The translations under genes were made by a program, and so were the position numbers. 63,171 bases of DNA from Bradyrhizobium sp. ARR65 (GTDB taxonomy: Bacteria > Pseudomonadota > Alphaproteobacteria > Rhizobiales > Xanthobacteraceae): the NCBI RefSeq assembly GCF_000472385.1, contig NZ_AWZU01000028.1, positions 334-63,504 on the forward strand, given 5' to 3'. Every line of letters begins with the position of its first letter. Position 1 is the stretch's first letter. The notes below the pieces were generated by a model. It searched no databases and was not told where the DNA came from. It worked only from the letters and a program-made list of their open reading frames with translations. Positions 53,504-61,531 of the stretch are shown here, one piece after another.

Positions 53504-54436
53504 CTACCGCCATCTCCGGTGCAGCCACAACCACTGCTCTGGATGCTCGCGGATCCAGCCTTCGACCACGGAGGTGACAGCCTGCATCGTGCCCTGGATG
53601 TCGATCTGGCCCTTTTCGTCGCGCACCGGTTTGACTTCCTCTGACAGTTCGGCGCGGAAGCGATAGTTGGGCAGGCGGATGATGCGCACGCCGTGGACGG
53701 GGCATTCGACCTGCCGCAGCAGACGCGCGAGCGTTGGATTGGCGCGGGTCTTGCGACCGAAAAAGGTGACTTCGACACCGCTGCCAAGATACTGGTCGAC
53801 CAGCATTGCGACATGCTGGCCGCGCTTGAGCGCTTCGGCCAGTCGTAGCGGCGCATCGCGCCCGGCAGGGATCAGCGTCCCCATTTTTACTTGCCGGATC
53901 TCCTGAATGATACGGTCCGCGGAGGCGATGTTGGGCTTGCGGTAGAGGATCGCGGCATCGAGGCCATGAGCCACGGCGGCGAGCGCCGGCAACTCCCAAT
54001 TGGCGAGGTGGCTTGCGAAGATCAACGCCGGCTTGCCGTCGAGTCTGAGCTGATGGAACAGCGTACGCGTGCCCGGTGCAAGCTCGATGCGGCCGTTTTC
54101 GGGGTATTCTTCCTCGAAATCCCAGATGTGATCGAGGTGGGCGAACTCGGCTCCGATCCGCCCGAGGTTGTCCCAGACGCCGGCGAGGATTTCCTCTATC
54201 TCCTGTGGCGATTTTTCCGGGAAGGCTGCGGTGAGATTGGCGCGGCCGATGCGCTGCTCGCGCAGCAGAGGCCCGATCAGGCAGGCGATGCGGCCGAAGG
54301 CGTCAGCCGTCTTGTCCGGATCGAAATAGCGGGTGGTCCGCAGCAGGGCGACGGTGAGTGCACCGACAACGGCTTCGCCGAGCGGTTTGGCTGCGCGGCC
54401 AAGCCCGGCCTTGGTGCGAACGAGCAGTGAAGGCAT
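53504..54436 (-). CDS. lpxXL: Lipid A very-long-chain acyltransferase LpxXL
   Basis: Inner-membrane acyltransferase of the LpxL/HtrB family that transfers the C26-C28 chain from AcpXL to lipid A. The 310-residue protein has the catalytic HxxxxxE-type motif SHLANWE, and the LYRKPN, PAGRDA and DQYLGSGVEVTFFGRK segments. Its position at the end of the acpXL operon supports the assignment. ATG at 54436 follows the fabF1 stop by ten bases. A hydrophobic stretch near the N terminus anchors it. Confidence 0.9.
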   Translation of the reverse strand: MPSLLVRTKAGLGRAAKPLGEAVVGALTVALLRTTRYFDPDKTADAFGRIACLIGPLLREQRIGRANLTAAFPEKSPQEIEEILAGVWDNLGRIGAEFAHLDHIWDFEEEYPENGRIELAPGTRTLFHQLRLDGKPALIFASHLANWELPALAAVAHGLDAAILYRKPNIASADRIIQEIRQVKMGTLIPAGRDAPLRLAEALKRGQHVAMLVDQYLGSGVEVTFFGRKTRANPTLARLLRQVECPVHGVRIIRLPNYRFRAELSEEVKPVRDEKGQIDIQGTMQAVTSVVEGWIREHPEQWLWLHRRWR

Positions 54437-54446
54437 CAGGTCCGGG

Positions 54447-55724
54447 TCAGGCCGGTTCGCGCGTCAGGATCAGCGAGGCGTTCTGGCCACCAAAGCCGAA
54501 GGAGTTCGACATCACCGCGGTGACCTTCGCGTCGCGCGCCTTGTTCGGCACCACGTCGAAGGGGATGGCCGGGTCCGGAACCTCGTAATTGATCGTCGGC
54601 GGGATCCGCTGATGCTCCAGCGTCAGGATCGAGAAGATGGCTTCCACAGCGCCGGCCGCCGAAATGGTGTGGCCGACCATCGACTTGTTGGACGAGATCG
54701 GAATCTGTTTGGCGCGCTCGCCGAACACGGTCGAGATGCCGATATACTCCATCTTGTCGTTTTCCGGAGTCGCGGTGCCGTGGGCGTTGATGTGGTCGAT
54801 CTGTTCGGGCTCCATGCCCGCATCGGCCAGCGCCTTGCGCACGCAGCCGATGATCGGCTTGCCGTCGGGGCTCGAGCGTGTGCGATGGAAGGAATCGGTC
54901 AGCTCGCCGCAGCCGGCGATGACGCCGAGGATCTTCGCGCCGCGCGCGGTGGCCGCCTCGTAGCTCTCGAGCACCAGCGCGCCGGCGCCTTCGGCCATGA
55001 CAAAACCATCACGGTTCTTCGAGAATGGCTTTGAAGCGGCCTGTGGTGGATTGTTCTGGGTGGACAGGGCCGAGAGCAGCGAAAAGCGGATCAGCGCTTC
55101 CGGATTGACCGAGCCTTCGGTGGCAACACAGAGCGCAGCATCGGTTTCGCCGCGGCGGATCGCCTCGACGCCAAGCTGAATCGCGGTCGCGCCTGATGCG
55201 CAGGCGGTCGAGAGCGAGATCGGCGAGCCCTTGGTGCCAAAGCGTTCCGCGAGGTGATCGGACACCGATCCGAACAGGAAACGGCGATGCCACGGCGTGA
55301 ATTTTCCGCCGCCGCTGACCCGCAGCATATCGCTGTAGGTGATTTCGCTCTTGCCGATAACGCGTGCGATCTCATCGCGCTGCGGCCATTCGAGTTCGAT
55401 CGGCGCGTTCGCCAGAAACAGCGGACCGGGAAAATCGCCGGTATTTCCGATTCTGGCCTGGGCGATGGCTTCTTCGGCGGCGAGGTCGGCCAGGCGTTCG
55501 GAAAGATCGGTCGATGAAAACGGCTCGACCGGCACGAAATCGACCGTCCCGGCCATCGTCGTCCGCAAGCCGTCGATCGGAAAGCGCGAAATGGTGCGAA
55601 TGCCGGATTCACCGCCGGTGAGCTTTTTCCAATTGTCGGTTTTGCCCGCGCCCAGCGAGGTCACCACGCCCATGCCGGTGACGACAACGATCGGCCTTCC
55701 GAATTTATCGCGTGGTGCTGTCAT
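54447..55724 (-). CDS. Beta-ketoacyl-ACP synthase (FabF1 of the very-long-chain cluster)
   Basis: Condensing enzyme of 425 residues with an intact active site: Cys175 in LSTACASGAT, the first His in INAHGTATPEND and the second in KSMVGHTISAAG, with Lys of NKSM. A GFGGQNA motif closes the fold near the C terminus. Within this operon it should elongate acyl chains on AcpXL to C26-C28. It pairs with the upstream FabF2, which lacks the cysteine, so a two-subunit condensing enzyme is plausible. Confidence 0.9.
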   Translation of the reverse strand: MTAPRDKFGRPIVVVTGMGVVTSLGAGKTDNWKKLTGGESGIRTISRFPIDGLRTTMAGTVDFVPVEPFSSTDLSERLADLAAEEAIAQARIGNTGDFPGPLFLANAPIELEWPQRDEIARVIGKSEITYSDMLRVSGGGKFTPWHRRFLFGSVSDHLAERFGTKGSPISLSTACASGATAIQLGVEAIRRGETDAALCVATEGSVNPEALIRFSLLSALSTQNNPPQAASKPFSKNRDGFVMAEGAGALVLESYEAATARGAKILGVIAGCGELTDSFHRTRSSPDGKPIIGCVRKALADAGMEPEQIDHINAHGTATPENDKMEYIGISTVFGERAKQIPISSNKSMVGHTISAAGAVEAIFSILTLEHQRIPPTINYEVPDPAIPFDVVPNKARDAKVTAVMSNSFGFGGQNASLILTREPA

Positions 55725-55792
55725 CGTATCCCCCGCCAGCGCCGTGTGATCGATCTTCTCGGAGAACTGCCACCCAGGTCTCCGAGTCCGCT

Positions 55793-57001
55793 CTAGCTGA
55801 TCGCTTCGACCAGGGCCATGCCTTCGCCTCGCCAGTGGCCGGTCCCAACCACTACAATCTGGGTCGGCGGCGTCGACATTTCAATCTCAAAGCCGCTGGA
55901 ATCGTTAGGTGGAAACAGCGTCCCGCGCGAGATCGACAGCGCCGCCAGTGCAAGCCCGATCGGGAATTGCGCCTCCATCGTGTGGCCAAACGCCGTTCCG
56001 GTCGCCCGAATGGCGTGGCCGGAATGCGCGGCGAGGAACGCGCGTTCCTCGGAGGTCGCGGGCTCGGCGCCGGTCGCGCCGGTAATGACGGCGACCTTGT
56101 CGCTGGTCACGTTCAGCTTTGACCACAGCGCTTCGAGCGAGTGGGTGATCTGGCCGGGCTCCTTGCGGCGCGCATGATCACCGACGACGCCGGTCAGGCG
56201 GGCAAAGGGCCTTGCACCGCGCGCCTGTGCATGCGCCTTGGACTCCAGAACCACGAACGCCCCGGCAGAGCCCAGCGCGAATCCGGGATGCCCCGTGCGT
56301 GTCCAGATCGGCGCAAACTGCTCCTTCAGATTAAAGCCGCCGAACTCGTACAGGACGAGCAGGTCCTTGCGTTCGCCGTTCTGCGCGCCGCCGATCAGCG
56401 CGATGTCGCTCTGGCCGTCGACGATACGGGCCAGTGCAATGCGCGCTGCATCGACCGCGGCGGTCTCTTCGCCCATGAAGGTCCGCGATGTCCCGGTGAC
56501 GCCATGGACGATTGCGATGTTGCCGGCGAGCAGGTTGGACAGTTGCGCCAGGAACAGCGTCGGTCGCAAATCGCCCATCAGCCGTTCGTTGAGAAAGTTG
56601 GGCGCGACGTTGCCCTTGGCCTGGGCAGTGAGGATGCCCTCATCGACCGCGAGATCGCGCTCGCCGCCGCCGGCAGCCACGATCATGTCCATGCGGGAGA
56701 GGATCTCCTTGTTGCCCTTCACGCCCGCGGAGTCCAGCGCTAGCCCAGCGGCATAGGTCCCGATGCGCTGCCAGGCCTCCATCTGCCGTTGATCGCCCTT
56801 TTTCGGGATCTGGCTGTCGAAATTGACCGGCGCAAAGGGGTGAACGACATAAGGCGCGAACGTCCTTTCATCGACGTTGACGCGCCGCTCCTGCAAGGCC
56901 TGCCAATTGGCATCCAGCCCCTCGCCGAGCGAGGTGGCGAGGCCGATGCCGGTAATCCAGACTTCCGCTGGTCCCGACTTCGCAGAGTTGCTTTCAGTCA
57001 T
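55793..57001 (-). CDS. Ketosynthase-like protein without catalytic Cys (FabF2 of the very-long-chain cluster)
   Basis: A 402-residue protein of the KAS family by length and by the landmarks EVWITGIGLATSLGEG, GGGERDLAVDEG, ALIGGAQNGE and the C-terminal GTAFGHTMEAQFP. When aligned with FabF1 through the GETD/GQSD segment, the catalytic Cys position falls at Glu179 in FMGEETAAVDAA. The first active-site His is also missing (GATGAEP instead of NAHGT); the second (GHTMEA) is kept. It therefore cannot condense alone and resembles the chain-length-factor subunits of type II polyketide synthases. Its ATG overlaps the fabZ stop. Confidence 0.88.
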   Translation of the reverse strand: MTESNSAKSGPAEVWITGIGLATSLGEGLDANWQALQERRVNVDERTFAPYVVHPFAPVNFDSQIPKKGDQRQMEAWQRIGTYAAGLALDSAGVKGNKEILSRMDMIVAAGGGERDLAVDEGILTAQAKGNVAPNFLNERLMGDLRPTLFLAQLSNLLAGNIAIVHGVTGTSRTFMGEETAAVDAARIALARIVDGQSDIALIGGAQNGERKDLLVLYEFGGFNLKEQFAPIWTRTGHPGFALGSAGAFVVLESKAHAQARGARPFARLTGVVGDHARRKEPGQITHSLEALWSKLNVTSDKVAVITGATGAEPATSEERAFLAAHSGHAIRATGTAFGHTMEAQFPIGLALAALSISRGTLFPPNDSSGFEIEMSTPPTQIVVVGTGHWRGEGMALVEAIS

Positions 57002-57468
57002 GACTGGAGGGCCTGTTGGGGAAAGCCGATCCGCTTAGCCACGGCATCCATGTGCCCGCGCAAATCCGGATTGGGGAAGGGGACGTGGCTGAAGGTGATC
57101 GTGGAATTGCACCTGAGTTTGCCGCCGACTTTGATCTTGGCATCCGTGATCGCGTAGCCCGAGCCCTCGTGCACGAGGTTGGCCTCGATCGTAAGCAATT
57201 CGCCGGGCGGCACGAAGCCGCGCATCTTGGCTTCCTTGACGGCTGCCAGGAACGGCATGCGCTCGAACTTGAACAGGGCGAGCAGGAGCCAGCCTGAGGT
57301 CTGTGCCATCGACTCGATCAGAAGCACGCCGGGCATGATCGGATAGCCCGGGAAGTGCCCCTCGAAGATCGTGCTCTGTTTGGGAACCTGGGCTTCGACC
57401 GTGATCGTCTTCTCGTCCAGATTGAGGTCGAGAATGCGATCGATGAGCTGGAAATATTCGAGTTGCAT
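56998..57468 (-). CDS. fabZ: Beta-hydroxyacyl-ACP dehydratase, FabZ-like
   Basis: A 156-residue hot-dog-fold dehydratase that acts on 3-hydroxyacyl-AcpXL. The active His is in EGHFPGYPIMPGVLLIESMAQ, and the Glu in the same block is the partner residue. ATG at 57468 (MQLEYFQLIDRI) is the family start; the frame is open further upstream into acpXL. It begins ten bases after the acpXL stop and overlaps fabF2 by four bases. Confidence 0.92.
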   Translation of the reverse strand: MQLEYFQLIDRILDLNLDEKTITVEAQVPKQSTIFEGHFPGYPIMPGVLLIESMAQTSGWLLLALFKFERMPFLAAVKEAKMRGFVPPGELLTIEANLVHEGSGYAITDAKIKVGGKLRCNSTITFSHVPFPNPDLRGHMDAVAKRIGFPQQALQS

Positions 57469-57478
57469 GGCGCCGCGG

Positions 57479-57766
57479 CTAGGCACCCGCATTCTTGGCG
57501 GCGACGAGCTCGTCGATCCGCGCACACAGGTTTTTCAACACAAAATACTGTTCGGTCGTTGCCTTGCCGTCGTTGACTTCCTGGGTCCATTTTTCCAGCG
57601 GCAGCTTGATCCCGAACGCCTTGTCGATGGCGAACGCGATGTCGAGAAAATCGAGGCTGTCGATGCCCAGATCGTCGATGGCGTGGCTGTCAGGCGTGAT
57701 CGTGTCGCGCGGGATGTCGCAGGTTTCGGCGATAATCGTGGCGACCTGATCGAATGTTGAGGACAT
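57479..57766 (-). CDS. acpXL: Acyl carrier protein AcpXL
   Basis: A 95-residue specialised acyl carrier that holds the very long chain destined for lipid A. The 4'-phosphopantetheine site is Ser37 in DDLGIDSLDFLD, and the extra C-terminal region EKWTQEVNDGKATTEQYFVL distinguishes AcpXL from the housekeeping AcpP. ATG at 57766 is used; GTG one codon upstream (57769) is the alternative. It is the first gene of acpXL-fabZ-fabF2-fabF1-lpxXL, and the promoter should lie in 57770-57973. Confidence 0.94.
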   Translation of the reverse strand: MSSTFDQVATIIAETCDIPRDTITPDSHAIDDLGIDSLDFLDIAFAIDKAFGIKLPLEKWTQEVNDGKATTEQYFVLKNLCARIDELVAAKNAGA

Positions 57767-57973
57767 CACTAAGCCTTTGATATCGTGGAGATAATTTCTG
57801 GAACGGCGCGGCGGGCGGGGCGATCCGCGCCTAAAGGGGCCCTGTACTCACCTGCCGACCGGGAGTCGAGAGCCCGTATATCGGAGCGCCGCCGTTAGTT
57901 CAATGGAGGCGGAAACGGCCCGATCCGCTGAAATCGGGGGCTGTTTCGGCCCTCGTCGGCCGGCAGGCTCGTC

Positions 57974-58318
57974 CTAGTTGGGGGAAATGCGGATGCAGTC
58001 GTGGCGTCCCATCAGCACGCAATCCTGGGTTTTGCGCAGATCGGCGATGCTCATCGCGAGCCAGATGCCGACCGCGGTCAGCGCCACGGTAAAGGCAAAG
58101 GCGGCGATGTTGGCGAGCATGCGATGGCGGAAATCGTCGGGTTGTGGCCGCGGCCGTTCGTAGCGCGACAGGTCCAGCGGCTCGGGCGGGTTGTCCTGAT
58201 GCCGCGGCTGGACGGCCATGGACTGGTTCCGCAACTGGGGCGAGTGCAGCGCGCTACGCGGCCGGAATGGGAGCACGCGGTGCTCGTCATCTGCTGGGAT
58301 CGGCCGCTGGGTCTTCAC
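57974..58318 (-). CDS. Small single-span membrane protein of unknown function
   Basis: A 114-residue protein with a basic, Pro/His-rich N-terminal half and one hydrophobic helix at about 68-90 (MLANIAAFAFTVALTAVGIWLAMSIADL), then a short tail with two Cys (CVLMGRHDCIRISPN). It probably has its N terminus in the cytoplasm. I know of no function. The frame and the clear membrane span make it a likely real gene of this bacterial group. It lies upstream of acpXL on the same strand, about 200 bases away. Confidence 0.65.
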   Translation of the reverse strand: MKTQRPIPADDEHRVLPFRPRSALHSPQLRNQSMAVQPRHQDNPPEPLDLSRYERPRPQPDDFRHRMLANIAAFAFTVALTAVGIWLAMSIADLRKTQDCVLMGRHDCIRISPN

Positions 58319-59132
58319 GGCTTCCGGCTCCTAAAATCTAACCAACTATTTAGCACGTGCGCCGCGCCGCTGACAAAAAATGTTGCGAGCGGCACGTCAA
58401 ATCCAGTGAACCAGCCTTCGAAAGTACCGCGGAACCGGCTGTAGTCGATGCGGACCTGCCCCATCCTCCGTGACGCCAAGGAGATCGACATAGCGATGAC
58501 CGAGCGGATGGTATGATGCTCGCAAGACTTTCGCGCATGGACCGTTTGCGCCGCAACACATCGTGGCGCGAGGCTACCACCGCCAGCGACGCGTCGGTGG
58601 CCTTAAGATCCTCGGCACTCACGCCGTAAAGCGGGCTGTTCTCGCCGAGCGCCCGATGAGCGTCCGGCTCAGGGCAAGCGCAGGGCTCTCATTGCGCAAG
58701 AGCGGCAGCTCATCGAAGCGCCGAAACGGCTGGCCCTCGGCGAGGAGACGACATTCTTAAGCATCTATAGCCGCGCGTGGCATTGCCGATGATGCTGTGG
58801 CGTTCGTTTGCGAAGCCGATCATCAGGATCGGCATGCCCTCATGATTCGAAATCGCCGGATTCCTGGCGAACAACAGCCGCGCGCTCGCCCGGGGAGGAG
58901 GGGAGCGAAGATCAGGCCGGCCATCAATCGAGAGGATGCCGGTAAAGAGTTCGATGGTCGTGATGAATGGCCGGCCCTTAACTGTACGTTCGCTGCGGCC
59001 GTTCACCATTATTCGCGTAGCTCTCACAAGTTGCAGGGCCGTCCTGACGTCTTGGCCTTGCGTCAGCCATCATGTCATAATCACTGCATTTTCAAACAAG
59101 CAATTTCGCCAGGCAGACACAGAGGTAAAGTC
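58319..59132. other. Long region without a supported gene
   Basis: About 800 bases upstream of the ParB-like gene. Short frames on both strands (for example 58350-58622 and 58710-59027, minus) have no recognisable domain and look unconvincing. It may be the remains of a degraded gene. The final 20 bases hold the AGAGG binding site of the next gene. Confidence 0.5.
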
Positions 59133-59759
59133 ATGCACAGCACGCGCGAACCCAGAGTCCATCCGATCCCTATTCTGTCGCTGCGTCCGACGCAGATGAC
59201 GGTTGGCATGCGTGAGGTCAAAGAAAAGCGCAAACGCTTCCGCGAGCAGAAATCCGCGAAGAAGCAGCAGGAGATGATCGGCAAGCACATGATCCCGGTG
59301 GTGTTCGGGCCGGACGAGCGATACTACGTGGTCGACCATCACCATCTGGCGCGCGCCCTGCACGATGAAGGGATCAAGGATATTCTGGTGACCGTGATCG
59401 GCGACTTGAGGATGGTCGAAAAGGACGCCTTCTGGGGCGTGATGGACAACAAGCGATGGGTCTATCCATATGACGCCAAGGGCGAACGGCGGCATTTTAA
59501 GGATCTGCCGAAATCGATCGGTGATCTAAAGGACGATCCGTTCCGCAGTCTCGCCGGCGAATTGCGCCGTGCCGGTGGCTTTGCCAAGGATACGACGCCA
59601 TTCTCCGAATTTTTGTGGGCGGATTTTTTGCGTCGCCACGTGCCGCGCAAGCTTATCGAACAGGATTTTGATCACGCGATGGAAAAGGCGTTGCAAGCCG
59701 CGAAGAGCCACGACGCCATCTATTTGCCGGGTTGGTGCGGACCCGCCGGAGACGATTGA
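59133..59759 (+). CDS. ParB-like nuclease-domain protein (ParBc_2 type)
   Basis: A 208-residue protein from ATG at 59133, preceded by AGAGGTAAAG. The region PIPILSLRPTQMTVGMREVKEKRKRF to YYVVDHHHLARALHDEGI has the ParB/Srx-like fold with the VDHHHLARAL box typical of the orphan ParBc_2 group. There is no helix-turn-helix centromere-binding domain and no parA neighbour, so it is not a chromosome segregation ParB. Its function is unknown; related proteins may be CTP-binding. Its stop codon directly abuts the stop of convergent ugpE. Confidence 0.82.
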   Translation: MHSTREPRVHPIPILSLRPTQMTVGMREVKEKRKRFREQKSAKKQQEMIGKHMIPVVFGPDERYYVVDHHHLARALHDEGIKDILVTVIGDLRMVEKDAFWGVMDNKRWVYPYDAKGERRHFKDLPKSIGDLKDDPFRSLAGELRRAGGFAKDTTPFSEFLWADFLRRHVPRKLIEQDFDHAMEKALQAAKSHDAIYLPGWCGPAGDD

Positions 59760-60572
59760 TCAACGGATGCCGGCGCGCAGAAAACTCTGGATGAAGGCGC
59801 GTTGGAAGAGCAGGAAGGCGATCATCAGAGGCGCGGAGGTCATCAGCGCGGCGGCACAGATCACCGACCAATCGATGCCCTGGTCGACGGAGGCGAACAC
59901 CTGCAACCCGACCGTTAAGGGACGGGTCTCGACCGAATTGGTCACGATCAGCGGCCACAGGAAATTATTCCAGTGATAGCTGACCGAGACCAGGCCATAG
60001 GCGACGTAGACGGGCCGTGCGAGCGGCAGATAGAGCCGCCAGATCGTCTGCAGCGTGTTCGCGCCTTCCACGCGCGCGGCATCGTCGAGCTCCTTCGGGA
60101 TCGACTTGAAGTTCTGTCGCAGCAGGAAAATGCCGAAGGCCGAGGCGACGTAAGGAAGCCCGACACCCGTCAGCGTGTCGATCAGATTGAGATTCTGCAG
60201 CGTGCGGTAGTTCTCCAGGATCAGCACGTCGGGCGTGACCATCAACTGCACCAGGATTAGCGCGAACAGGAGCTCGGCGCCGAAGAATTTCCAGCGCGAC
60301 AGTCCAAAGGCCGCCAGCGTGCAAATCACGAATTGCGCTGCCATGATGCCGAGTACGAGCAGCACCGTGTTGAGGAAATAGCGGGCAAACGGCGCGGCGG
60401 TCCAGGCGCGCTCGAAATTCTTCCATGTCAGCGGCGCAAAGAGATCGAAATTGGTCGCGAATGCGGATGGATGAAATGCGGCCCAGATGCCGTAGAGAAG
60501 CGGCAAGGCCCAAATGAGCGCGAACAGCCAGACGGTGATCGTCGAGATGAGTTTTGTCAGGCGGCCGGACAT
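59760..60572 (-). CDS. ugpE: ABC transporter permease, UgpE-like (MalG family)
   Basis: A 270-residue inner-membrane protein with about six spans. The coupling EAA loop is DDAARVEGANTLQTIWRLYLPLARP, which contacts the ATPase. The N-terminal VWLFALIWALPLLYGIWAAFHP and the middle RYFLNTVLLVLGIMAAQFVI helices match carbohydrate uptake family 1 permeases such as UgpE and MalG. It is the last gene of the ugp-type operon, 15 bases after ugpA. The ugp name implies glycerol-3-phosphate or a related glycerophosphodiester; the ligand is inferred from family likeness only. Confidence 0.85.
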   Translation of the reverse strand: MSGRLTKLISTITVWLFALIWALPLLYGIWAAFHPSAFATNFDLFAPLTWKNFERAWTAAPFARYFLNTVLLVLGIMAAQFVICTLAAFGLSRWKFFGAELLFALILVQLMVTPDVLILENYRTLQNLNLIDTLTGVGLPYVASAFGIFLLRQNFKSIPKELDDAARVEGANTLQTIWRLYLPLARPVYVAYGLVSVSYHWNNFLWPLIVTNSVETRPLTVGLQVFASVDQGIDWSVICAAALMTSAPLMIAFLLFQRAFIQSFLRAGIR

Positions 60573-60587
60573 GGGCTGAAAATCTCG

Positions 60588-61475
60588 TCAGCGATAGTGA
60601 ATTTTGCGGTCGAGCATGAAGAACTGCAGAATCGCGATGATCGCGAGCACCGATAGCAGCACGGTCGAAAGCGCGGCCGCATAGGCCGTGTCCCAGAAGC
60701 TGAACGCAACCTGATAAACGTAGAACAGCAAGAGTGTGGTCGCGTTGTTCGGTCCGCCGCCGGTCATCGCGATCACTTGGTCGACCACGCGAAACGCGTT
60801 GATCAGGGCATTGATGGCCACAAACAGCGTCGTCGGCATGATAAGCGGCCAGGTGATGCGGCGAAACGTGAGCCAGCGTCTCGCATTCTCCATCCGCGCG
60901 GCTTCATAAAGCACCGGCGGGACCTGCTGCAGGGCCGCGAGGAAGAAGATCATAAAGAAGCCGGCCTCCTTCCAGATCGTCACCGCCATCAGCGCGGGCA
61001 GGGCGGTTGCGGAGCTGCCGAGCCAATTGACGCTGGCAAACCCGAACAGTCGGCCGATCTGATTGAGTAGGCCATAATCGGGCGTGTAGAAAAACAGCCA
61101 GATATTGGCGGCCGCGACCATCGGCAGAATGGTGGGGGTGAAGAAGGCGAGCCGTAGCGCGGCGCGGCCCTTGATCCGACCGTTGACCCAAAGCGCCATC
61201 GCCAGCGCCAGCCCAATCGCGATCGGCACGGTGATCAGCGCATAGAGCAGGTTGTTCTTGAGCGCCAGCCAGAAGATCGGGTCGGCCAGCATGGTGCGGT
61301 ACTGGTCGAGGCCGATAAAGACGGCCGGACGCCGCCCATGCGGGGTCGAAAAGAAGCTGTCGATGATGGTCGAGACCGCGGGCACATGCGTGAACGTCGC
61401 CAGCAAGACGACGGCCGGCAACGCCAGGAGCCAGCCTTGCACGTGAATGTTGAGTTGCGGTTTCGTCCGTTCCAT
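60588..61475 (-). CDS. ugpA: ABC transporter permease, UgpA-like (MalF family)
   Basis: A 295-residue permease with six spans. The coupling loop is YEAARMENARRWLTFRRITWPLIMP. FFTPTILPMVAAANIWLFFYTPDYGLLN and DQVIAMTGGGPNNATTLLLFYVYQ are typical of UgpA-type subunits. It forms a heterodimer with the following UgpE-like protein. It starts 56 bases after the binding-protein gene. Confidence 0.85.
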   Translation of the reverse strand: MERTKPQLNIHVQGWLLALPAVVLLATFTHVPAVSTIIDSFFSTPHGRRPAVFIGLDQYRTMLADPIFWLALKNNLLYALITVPIAIGLALAMALWVNGRIKGRAALRLAFFTPTILPMVAAANIWLFFYTPDYGLLNQIGRLFGFASVNWLGSSATALPALMAVTIWKEAGFFMIFFLAALQQVPPVLYEAARMENARRWLTFRRITWPLIMPTTLFVAINALINAFRVVDQVIAMTGGGPNNATTLLLFYVYQVAFSFWDTAYAAALSTVLLSVLAIIAILQFFMLDRKIHYR

Positions 61476-61531
61476 CGCTGCATGGCGAGCCGCCCGGTCG
61501 AAGAAAGAGGGCGACCGGCCGGCTGCATTTG

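Noticed and set aside
58350..59027. Short minus-strand frames upstream of the ParB-like gene
   Set aside because: No recognisable domain or start signal; they could be gene debris but cannot be supported as coding.
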